Part shown: piece after piece, positions 1 to 6,002 of the stretch
Layout of the letters: every line of letters begins with the position of its first letter
Numbering within the stretch: position 1 is the stretch's first letter
From: DATFMH01 sp035267045
Lineage (GTDB): Bacteria > Bacteroidota > Rhodothermia > Balneolales > DATFMH01
Direction of reading: 5' to 3'
Length of the DNA: 32,071 nt
Assembly: GCA_035267045.1 (NCBI GenBank)
Contig: DATFMH010000005.1
Span: 1 to 32,071, forward strand
Notes under the pieces: model-generated
What the model saw: only the letters and a program-made list of their open reading frames with translations
Databases searched by the model: none
Told to the model about the DNA's origin: nothing
Made by a program: the position numbers and the translations under genes

Positions 1-222
1 CGTACCTCTTAAACGTTGTAGTTATATTAAATACTCTAACATTAAGATCCCGGATCAATCCCGTGAAGACTTGTTGACAACCGATGATTGCTGATAATTC
101 GCTATTTCTACCCACAAATATACCTCGGCACAAAGCATAAAAGTTAAGGCGTTTGAGAATCAGCCGGCTATGTTAGTAATAAATTACTTCACATTGCACA
201 ATCTTATCTATTTTCCTGCCAT
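1..222. other. Left edge, no gene recognised
   Basis: The stretch downstream of dUTPase at the window edge has stops in all frames within short distances. I see no motif, RNA gene or clear terminator hairpin in it. It may hold the end of a neighbouring transcript beyond the window. Confidence 0.5.
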
Positions 223-693
223 TCATTTAACACCGGTACTTCCGAAACCACCATCTCCCCTGCTTGTTTCAGGCAATGCTTCCACCTCATGTATATCGAC
301 TTGAACAACCGGTGATATTATCAATTGGGCTATTCGGTCGCCATGATTCACAATAAATGTCTCGTGCCCATGATTTATGGCTATGACTTTAACCTCTCCC
401 CGATAATCGGCATCGATAGTCCCGGGACTATTCAACATGGTTATACCATTTCGAATGGCCAACCCGCTTCTGGGTCTTATTTGGGCTTCATAACCTTCCG
501 GCACAGCAATTTTTATACCGGTTGAAATAAGGGTTCTCTCACCGGGTTTAAGCGAGATTGGTTCATCAAGAGCAGCACGAATGTCCATACCTGCTGCCAA
601 CACGGATTCATAGGATGGTACAGGCAGATCTTTAGCATGAGGTAAACGGGTCAATAATAATTTTGGCACAACAATTTTATTTAAATAATTCAT
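223..693 (-). CDS. dut: dUTPase (dUTP diphosphatase, trimeric type)
   Basis: Cytosolic enzyme that hydrolyses dUTP to dUMP and pyrophosphate. This keeps uracil out of DNA and supplies dUMP for thymidylate synthesis. All five motifs of the trimeric family are visible in order: AGMDIRA (34-40), PRSGLA (74-79), GTIDADYRGE (91-100, with the catalytic Asp), RIAQLIISP (120-128) and the glycine-rich C-terminal arm RGDGGFGSTG (145-154) that closes over the active site. The length, 156 residues, is normal. The ATG start overlaps the end of the upstream DUF3108 gene by 17 bases, so translation may be coupled. It is the last gene of a tight minus-strand group (ArsC-like, two DUF3108 proteins, dut). A dCTP deaminase gene 14 kb away makes the substrate dUTP. 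Confidence 0.97.
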   Translation of the reverse strand: MNYLNKIVVPKLLLTRLPHAKDLPVPSYESVLAAGMDIRAALDEPISLKPGERTLISTGIKIAVPEGYEAQIRPRSGLAIRNGITMLNSPGTIDADYRGEVKVIAINHGHETFIVNHGDRIAQLIISPVVQVDIHEVEALPETSRGDGGFGSTGVK

Positions 694-1546
694 ATTTGAT
701 TAAACGCACTCTCACATTCCCAAGCCATACTTTAACATTAGTTGCTACCGGAACACGTAATGAATCAGCGGCATACCAGGCAGTAAAACGTCCACTGAAT
801 CCAAAGGGTCCGTCAAAACCTGCCTTGCCATGACTTACAAATGACTTAACCTGGTCATCAGGGAATGCCGGGCTCTTAATATCCTCAATTTCAGAAGAGT
901 TATCCATTACTATTTTATCCTCTTTCTGATTGATATAGATAGGTGTGGTTATTTGCTTATCCGTTCCTGCATAAACCCTGGTTAGATAAAAATAAGCCGG
1001 GCCACATATGGCTGGTGAAGATAAATCCAGTGTATCCGCAGGTTTTCCTTCTAAAAAAGTATATACCTTGCCTTTTCTGTAATCAAGATGGTACACTTCC
1101 GTTTTCATTTGCTTCGCGGCGACATCATCAGTCCAATACATTAATGTATACGGAACGGTATCATTTCTCACCATTAAACTATTAAAATGTTTTTCCTTGT
1201 TTCCAATAAAAGGGATGGCAGGATTAGACTTAATAATAGTACGTACATACCGGCATCTTAATCCATCGAAAACCGTATCAGGCATTAACTCAAGTGTTAC
1301 CGTACCGATTCTTATGAAACCGAATTTAACAGAATATTGAAAGCGTTCTTTTATATGCCATAATTCATTGATCGTTGGCGGAGGAATCTTCTTTAAAGAA
1401 TCAGATTGGGCCTTTGCTTTAAACTGATTCACAAGTAATAACAGGAAAAGACAGATTAACAATCGATAAAGTCGAATCGAAGCACTTTTTATACAGGATT
1501 TTATTACGGAATGTTCAATATTATTTTTCAAATAGAAAATCCTCAT
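677..1546 (-). CDS. DUF3108 exported protein, copy 2
   Basis: Unknown function. The protein has a long basic N-terminus followed by a leucine-rich segment (about 27-42) ending in a signal-peptidase-like KAKAQ, so it is probably exported to the periplasm. The rest matches DUF3108: an NELWH...FQYSVKFGF...G opening, a central WTDD segment, and the conserved end FDGPFGFSGRFTAWYA...VWLGNVRVRL.IKYE. It is a clear paralogue of the gene just upstream (1623-2441): the two share the same plan, the GPxGFxGxxTAWYAA block and the VWLGNV ending. There is a 76-base gap to that copy, and the 3' end overlaps dut by 17 bases. DUF3108 proteins are found in Bacteroidota and Proteobacteria and are usually uncharacterised. 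A beta-rich envelope role is inferred, not shown. Confidence 0.85.
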   Translation of the reverse strand: MRIFYLKNNIEHSVIKSCIKSASIRLYRLLICLFLLLLVNQFKAKAQSDSLKKIPPPTINELWHIKERFQYSVKFGFIRIGTVTLELMPDTVFDGLRCRYVRTIIKSNPAIPFIGNKEKHFNSLMVRNDTVPYTLMYWTDDVAAKQMKTEVYHLDYRKGKVYTFLEGKPADTLDLSSPAICGPAYFYLTRVYAGTDKQITTPIYINQKEDKIVMDNSSEIEDIKSPAFPDDQVKSFVSHGKAGFDGPFGFSGRFTAWYAADSLRVPVATNVKVWLGNVRVRLIKYELFK

Positions 1547-1622
1547 TCATTTTCATTCTAAACTCCGGCAGATTTAGGGGCCGGATCTCAATTTATTAAA
1601 CAATTATTTCTACCGTAATGAT

Positions 1623-2441
1623 TTACTTAATTATAGAATATTTTTTTAATCTAATCTTTACATTTCCCAACCAGACCCTTACATAAGCCTGCACCGGGAT
1701 CCGCATAGGTCCTGCCGCATACCAGGCCGTGTAATCTCCATTAAAACCCAAAGGACCGTCGAAATAGGCTGTCCCTGTGCTTTTATATGTCATAACATGG
1801 CCATCAGGAAAAGCATCACTATCAATCATTTCCTCTTTTGGAATATTTTTCATTGTGATATAACTTTTCTTCTGACTCACATAGACCGGTACTTTTATAA
1901 AATGATTGGTTCCTGCAAATAATCGCGGATAGAAGAAAAAGGCCATCCCACAAAAAGAAGGTTGACTAAGGCTCAAAGTGTCTCGCCGCTTCCCTTTATT
2001 ATTTTTATCCTTATTATAAACATATACTTTATGCTTATTATAGTCTAAGGTATACTGCACTTCTTTTTTTACCCCTTTGTCAATATCGTCCTTCCAATAA
2101 TACATATCATACATCATGGTATCATTCCTGGCAATGATACTCGAAAAAATATCCAGTTCATTACCGATAAAAGGCAGTCCGGAATTGGATTTCATTGTCA
2201 CACGCACATACCTGCGTTCTTTTCCATCATAAAGCGTATCCGGCATGACGTCGAGTGTGATATTTCCCAAATGGAAAAAACTGTATTTAACCGAATAGAC
2301 AAAATGCTCCCTGGTATGCCATAATTGATTAAGAGTCGGAGGAGGCGGGTCATTTTTTACCTTTTGAGCCTTTGCTAATGAAGAATAACCCATTAACAAG
2401 CATAGAATAAGGCTTATATTTAAAATAATTTGCTTCTTCAA
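1623..2441 (-). CDS. DUF3108 exported protein, copy 1
   Basis: Unknown function. It has a good N-terminal signal peptide (basic KK, hydrophobic core about 5-20, cleavage near LAKAQ, about residue 26). The mature part is of DUF3108 type with a LNQLWHTREHFVYSVKYSF opening, a WKDD segment and the terminal block FDGPLGFNGDYTAWYA...VWLGNVKIRLKKY. It is a tandem paralogue of 677-1546. The start codon is TTG at 2441, inside a four-base TTGA overlap with the stop of the ArsC-like gene. The reading frame and signal peptide begin exactly there, so this start is well supported and suggests translational coupling. A lysine- and asparagine-rich stretch about two thirds along distinguishes it from copy 2. 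Confidence 0.85.
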   Translation of the reverse strand: MKKQIILNISLILCLLMGYSSLAKAQKVKNDPPPPTLNQLWHTREHFVYSVKYSFFHLGNITLDVMPDTLYDGKERRYVRVTMKSNSGLPFIGNELDIFSSIIARNDTMMYDMYYWKDDIDKGVKKEVQYTLDYNKHKVYVYNKDKNNKGKRRDTLSLSQPSFCGMAFFFYPRLFAGTNHFIKVPVYVSQKKSYITMKNIPKEEMIDSDAFPDGHVMTYKSTGTAYFDGPLGFNGDYTAWYAAGPMRIPVQAYVRVWLGNVKIRLKKYSIIK

Positions 2442-2812
2442 TTATTTTCCTCATGAATTACAAAATTACTGACAGCCTCTTCATCGAATCCCACGAGGAT
2501 AGCATTATCATCATCAATCATAACCGGTCGTTTTATCATCGTTTGATGTTCCAGCAGTTCATTAAACAATTCCTGATCCGATAGATCTTTATGAGCCAAT
2601 CCTAATTTTCTCCACATCATTCCACGGCGGTTGACAAGGGTATCCAGTCCGACCAATTCAGCTATTACCGCCAGTTCTTCTTCTGAGAACGGTGTTTTCT
2701 TAAGATCAATAAAATCATATTCAATACCATGGTTTTCAAGCCATTTAAAGGTTTTATTCATGGTATCACAATTTTTTATTCCGCAAACTTTCAGCATATA
2801 ATTGTTGTGCAT
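2438..2812 (-). CDS. ArsC/Spx/YffB-family thioredoxin-fold protein
   Basis: Small cytosolic protein of the arsenate-reductase-like family. The start KVCGIKNCDTMNKTFKWLE has the single cysteine (residue 15) of the GIKNCDT motif, as in YffB-type members. The family's IKRPV block (93-97, 'MIKRPVMIDDD') and the ILVGF end are present. The length of 124 fits YffB/ArsC (about 115-130). True arsenate reductases, Spx regulators and YffB proteins share this fold, and sequence alone does not decide the substrate. The KNC motif and absence of ars genes favour YffB-like over a dedicated arsenate reductase. ATG at 2812 is used here; the methionine at 2797 is an alternative. It heads the minus-strand group leading to dut and is divergent from the lipoprotein gene at 2966. 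Confidence 0.85.
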   Translation of the reverse strand: MHNNYMLKVCGIKNCDTMNKTFKWLENHGIEYDFIDLKKTPFSEEELAVIAELVGLDTLVNRRGMMWRKLGLAHKDLSDQELFNELLEHQTMIKRPVMIDDDNAILVGFDEEAVSNFVIHEENN

Positions 2813-2965
2813 TTCCGTTATATTTATAATTCTGATCTACGGTGGACAAGATAAGAGTATAAATTCATAATTTAATGTCCGGATTAGCAGGGTAATAAAG
2901 AAATAATAATAAATAATAAATTTTCAACCGTAAACGATTTTTATAGTATATATTATTTATCACCA

Positions 2966-3490
2966 ATGAATAACAACATTTTGAGAAAAATATTATTACT
3001 CATTACACCTTTTTTATTGTTAGGCATTATTGCGTGCAGTAACAACGATGCACAAAATCAATTTGAGAGAGATGCCCGTACCGCTGCCAAAGGATATACA
3101 CACACCGATAATCAGGGCAAAATAGTTCAAGGTGAAAAAGATCCCGATGATTGGCGTATCGGTCCGATGTTCCAGGGATATGTTGAAATCATGTATCCAC
3201 CCTACCCGAATCCGGTAACCACTAATCAACGCCTGACCATTCAATTAACCGTAACCGGTTTGGAATCGGTCTACGGATTGAATATATACGTTCGTACCTA
3301 CAATCCACAGCCTCGATTAATTTACCAGGATTCTTCATCACCCCTGCCCACAGGCTTAACAACTATAAAACTGGACCCATTGCAACTCAGTCCGACAGGA
3401 AATCCTGATGACGCCCGGGGCTTGCACCGTATCTTCATTTATGATGATAATGACAATCTTATAACATACGGTGATATTATGGTTCAGTAA
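2966..3490 (+). CDS. Small lipoprotein, unknown function
   Basis: I do not recognise a characterised family. The N-terminus is a lipoprotein signal: basic RK, hydrophobic stretch (about 8-22) and a lipobox ending GIIAC, with the acylated cysteine at residue 24. The body is mostly predicted beta. It contains a YPPYPNPVTTNQRLTIQL segment (about 76-93) that resembles the opening of FlgD-like Ig or Por-tail domains, but the typical LGQ...ASGxYFY ending is missing, so it is not a clear type IX cargo. The Asp/Asn-rich end (YDDNDN) is acidic. The 153-base region between this gene and the divergent ArsC-like gene must hold both promoters. It precedes the 90-residue unknown by 61 bases. Confidence 0.75.
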   Translation: MNNNILRKILLLITPFLLLGIIACSNNDAQNQFERDARTAAKGYTHTDNQGKIVQGEKDPDDWRIGPMFQGYVEIMYPPYPNPVTTNQRLTIQLTVTGLESVYGLNIYVRTYNPQPRLIYQDSSSPLPTGLTTIKLDPLQLSPTGNPDDARGLHRIFIYDDNDNLITYGDIMVQ

Positions 3491-3551
3491 GTGTAAAGAA
3501 GTTGTATTTTAAAAGTAATACTTACGGAGATTTGGAGAAATTTTATATTAT

Positions 3552-3824
3552 ATGCGTAAAGTAACAAAATCAGAAATTGCAATATTAGAAGGACTTATAT
3601 TTATTGAAGACTATTATACTGTCAGGGAGGAAACCGGTTTATTAGATGGTGAAATCCGGGATGATTTGATTAATATGCTTAACAGCGGTTTTGTTGAGGC
3701 ATTTGAATCGGATAATTCCGGTAATCCTGTTCCGGTATCTTTCTGTGATACCGATAATTTGCATAAATTTTTTTTCCGTGCAACACAGAAGGGACTTAAA
3801 GCTATTAAAACGAAAACGTCATGA
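3552..3824 (+). CDS. Hypothetical 90-residue protein
   Basis: Unrecognised. It is a soluble small protein, helix-rich in the first half (KSEIAILEGLIFIEDYYTVRE) and ending in a short RATQKGLKAIK helix. The overall pattern could be a small winged-helix or helix-turn-helix fold, but this is only an impression. It has no signal peptide or cysteine motif. Evidence that it is real: a purine-rich ribosome-binding region (GGAGATTTGGAGAA) lies just upstream, and its stop overlaps the ATG of the biotin-carrier gene by four bases (ATGA), which argues for translation as one unit with the carrier protein and murA. Confidence 0.7.
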   Translation: MRKVTKSEIAILEGLIFIEDYYTVREETGLLDGEIRDDLINMLNSGFVEAFESDNSGNPVPVSFCDTDNLHKFFFRATQKGLKAIKTKTS

Positions 3825-4330
3825 CATTCGAAACTGATGTAAATGATAAAACTATCCGGTTAGATGTTGACAAAGAGAACCTGGAATTCTCGATTGACAA
3901 CAATAAGCGATCATATTCGTTTTTAAAACTGGATAATGGACGTTACCTATTGCGTGTTGGAAATAAATCCTATACTATTGATAACGTTACTAATAAAAGT
4001 AATCAAATAGAATTTACTTTAAATGGACAATGGATGTCCGTGGCAGTTCGTGATGAACAGGCTTTATTGCTTGATCGTCTGGGATTCAAAAATGTTTTAA
4101 GTGCCGGGGAAGGTCAGTTGCATGCCCCTATGCCCGGTAAAATCCTTGATGTATTGTGCAATAAAGATGACGAAGTTAAAGAAGGAGATCCTGTCATCAT
4201 ACTTGAAGCAATGAAAATGGAAAATGAGTTGAAATCACCGGCTGGCGGTATCATAAAATCAGTTGAAGTTGAAGTAGGTCAGTCGGTTGAAAAAAACGAA
4301 CTGTTATTAGAGGTTGAAATAGGTGGATAA
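3821..4330 (+). CDS. Biotin/lipoyl-attachment carrier protein (BCCP-like)
   Basis: Carries a covalently bound cofactor, almost certainly biotin, for an acyl-CoA or other biotin-dependent carboxylase. The C-terminal half (about 98-169) is a biotinyl domain with HAPMPGKILDV and the EAMKMEN attachment motif; the modified lysine is residue 132. Residues 1-95 form a beta-rich region (RYLLRVGNKSYTID, VAVRDE) like the linker part of carriers that work with propionyl- or methylcrotonyl-type carboxylases, rather than the Ala/Pro-rich linker of E. coli AccB. No carboxylase or biotin-carboxylase gene is adjacent, so its partners must be elsewhere. It overlaps the upstream unknown by four bases and murA by eight. 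Confidence 0.9.
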   Translation: MTFETDVNDKTIRLDVDKENLEFSIDNNKRSYSFLKLDNGRYLLRVGNKSYTIDNVTNKSNQIEFTLNGQWMSVAVRDEQALLLDRLGFKNVLSAGEGQLHAPMPGKILDVLCNKDDEVKEGDPVIILEAMKMENELKSPAGGIIKSVEVEVGQSVEKNELLLEVEIGG

Positions 4331-5603
4331 ATTTATCATTGAAGGCAATACCCCGTTGAAAGGTGAAATCCCAATTAGCGGGTCAAAAAACGGAGCGCTT
4401 CCACTCATGGCAGCTGCCCTTTTGGGTGAAGGACCAACTGTAATACGGAACGTTCCAAAACTTAAAGATATATACACTTTTAATAATGTACTGCGGGTGA
4501 CCGGAGCACGGGTCGATTTTGATGAAGACAATAATATTGTCCGCATCGATCCAGCCCATGTATCCCATCTTGAAGCGCCTTATGATCTTGTACGTAAAAT
4601 GAGGGCGTCATTCTATATGCTTGGGGCTTTATTGGGCCGTCATGGCTTTGCACGGGTTTCATTACCCGGTGGTTGTGCATGGGGACCAAGACCTGTTAAT
4701 CTGCATTTAGATGGATTAAAAGCAATAGGTGCTGACATAACCATGGAACAGGGTTATGTTGTGGCAAAAGCTGATAACGGACATCTTCCGGGCGGCCGTT
4801 TCTCTCTCAATCCAAGTAGTGTGGGAGCAACGGTGAACCTTCTGCTGGCATCAGCTCGTGGCAATAATACCACGATCATCGAAAATGCGGCTATGGAGCC
4901 CGATGTCGTTTTGCTATGTGAAACCCTTAATAAAATGGGTGCGAATATCCAAGGGTTGGGAACAAAAACCCTGACCATACATGGTGTCGACAGCCTTAAG
5001 GGTGTGGAACTTGATAATGCCCCGGACCGAATTGAAACCGGGACATTTATGATTGCGGCAGCTATGCATCCCGAAACGGAAGTCACTTTAACGGGGACTA
5101 ATCCGGATCATTTAGGCGAATTCATTAAATCGTTTAAAAAAACAGGTGTCGAGCTGTCTATTACAGATAAACAGATATATGTAAAAGCTCCGAAAAAAAT
5201 AAAACCGGTATCTATCAAAACACAGGTTTACCCCGGCTTCCCAACAGATTTACAGGCCCAATGGGCTACGATGATGACACAGGCCGTGGGCGCATCTGTA
5301 GTGACTGATACAATTTATAAAGACCGGTTTAGCTATGTACCGGAATTAACCAGACTCGGAGCTCAACTAAAAATAAAGGATAATCGTGTATTAATACCCG
5401 GAGACACACCGCTGGTTGGTGCCTCGGTGATGAGTACAGACCTCCGGGCAAGCGTAAGTTTGGTTATGGCGGCGATGATAGCCGAAGGTGAGAGTGAAGT
5501 GTTACGTATATATCACCTTGACAGAGGTTATGAATCGCTCGAAAACAAATTAAACGCTGTAGGCGCTAATATAAAAAGGGTTGATGCAGATCAACCTTAT
5601 TAA
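4323..5603 (+). CDS. murA: UDP-N-acetylglucosamine 1-carboxyvinyltransferase
   Basis: First committed cytosolic step of peptidoglycan synthesis: transfer of enolpyruvate from PEP to UDP-GlcNAc. Full length (426 residues against 419 in E. coli). The substrate-binding Lys22-Asn23 pair in SGSKNGALP and the active-site loop LPGGCAWGPRPVNLHLDG with Cys118 (equivalent to E. coli Cys115, the fosfomycin target) are both present, so fosfomycin sensitivity at the target level is expected. The late region GFPTDLQAQW (about 303-312) and TDLRASVSLVMAAM are also typical. It starts at GTG 4323, eight bases inside the carrier gene. This start gives the usual MDKFIIEG beginning. No strong terminator follows; a structured gap leads to the RNase gene. 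Confidence 0.97.
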   Translation: MDKFIIEGNTPLKGEIPISGSKNGALPLMAAALLGEGPTVIRNVPKLKDIYTFNNVLRVTGARVDFDEDNNIVRIDPAHVSHLEAPYDLVRKMRASFYMLGALLGRHGFARVSLPGGCAWGPRPVNLHLDGLKAIGADITMEQGYVVAKADNGHLPGGRFSLNPSSVGATVNLLLASARGNNTTIIENAAMEPDVVLLCETLNKMGANIQGLGTKTLTIHGVDSLKGVELDNAPDRIETGTFMIAAAMHPETEVTLTGTNPDHLGEFIKSFKKTGVELSITDKQIYVKAPKKIKPVSIKTQVYPGFPTDLQAQWATMMTQAVGASVVTDTIYKDRFSYVPELTRLGAQLKIKDNRVLIPGDTPLVGASVMSTDLRASVSLVMAAMIAEGESEVLRIYHLDRGYESLENKLNAVGANIKRVDADQPY

Positions 5604-5718
5604 GTTCTAACTTCAGTATTTCCAAATATGCAATAGTAAGCTTATATTTAAATAAGACGGATTGTGTAAATTTTTCTATTGTTGAATAAAAATAGATAGT
5701 TTTTTAGTTAGAACTTAA
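5600..5718. repeat. 13-base perfect inverted repeat around the murA stop
   Basis: The 13 bases at 5600-5612 (TTAAGTTCTAACT) are the exact reverse complement of 5706-5718, separated by 93 bases. The left arm includes the murA stop codon. The spacer contains shorter self-complementary pieces, so the RNA could fold as a branched structure closed by this stem. It lacks a T tract after the stem, so it is not a standard intrinsic terminator. Confidence 0.6.
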
Positions 5719-6002
5719 AATATTTTGTGCTTTAAATGAGTTGAGTATATAAAGCTTCTTATTTCAATAGAAATAATATTTTATGATCGAATAATAAGAA
5801 GCTGAAATGAACATCATAATATACTCTCTCATATTATTAATTCAGTTAACAGAAATTATAAACGAGGCTGACAGCCTTCCGCGTAGTGATAATGAAATGA
5901 ACGTTTTTTTTGCGAATAATAATCTTATGGATTGTAAACAATTATTTGAGGATATGGTTACGGCGGTAATAGGCAGCAGCTTCTATAGAAACAAGAAATT
6001 AA
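5604..6002 (+). promoter_or_regulatory. 399-base gap, probable structured leader of the RNase E/G gene
   Basis: This AT-rich gap between murA and the RNase gene has no convincing coding content. An 87-codon frame from ATG 5807 runs out of frame into the RNase gene, is unlike any family I know, and is at best an upstream frame. The gap holds two perfect inverted repeats (listed separately) with smaller hairpins inside the first, such as TCTATT/AATAGA near 5676-5697. E. coli rne mRNA is autoregulated through a long structured 5' leader. A similar role here is inferred from position and structure only. Confidence 0.45.
5753..5803. repeat. 11-base perfect inverted repeat upstream of the RNase gene
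   Basis: AGCTTCTTATT at 5753-5763 is matched by its reverse complement AATAAGAAGCT at 5793-5803, with a 29-base AT-rich loop. It ends three bases before ATG 5807. It could be a leader hairpin or a protein-binding site. Confidence 0.6.
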
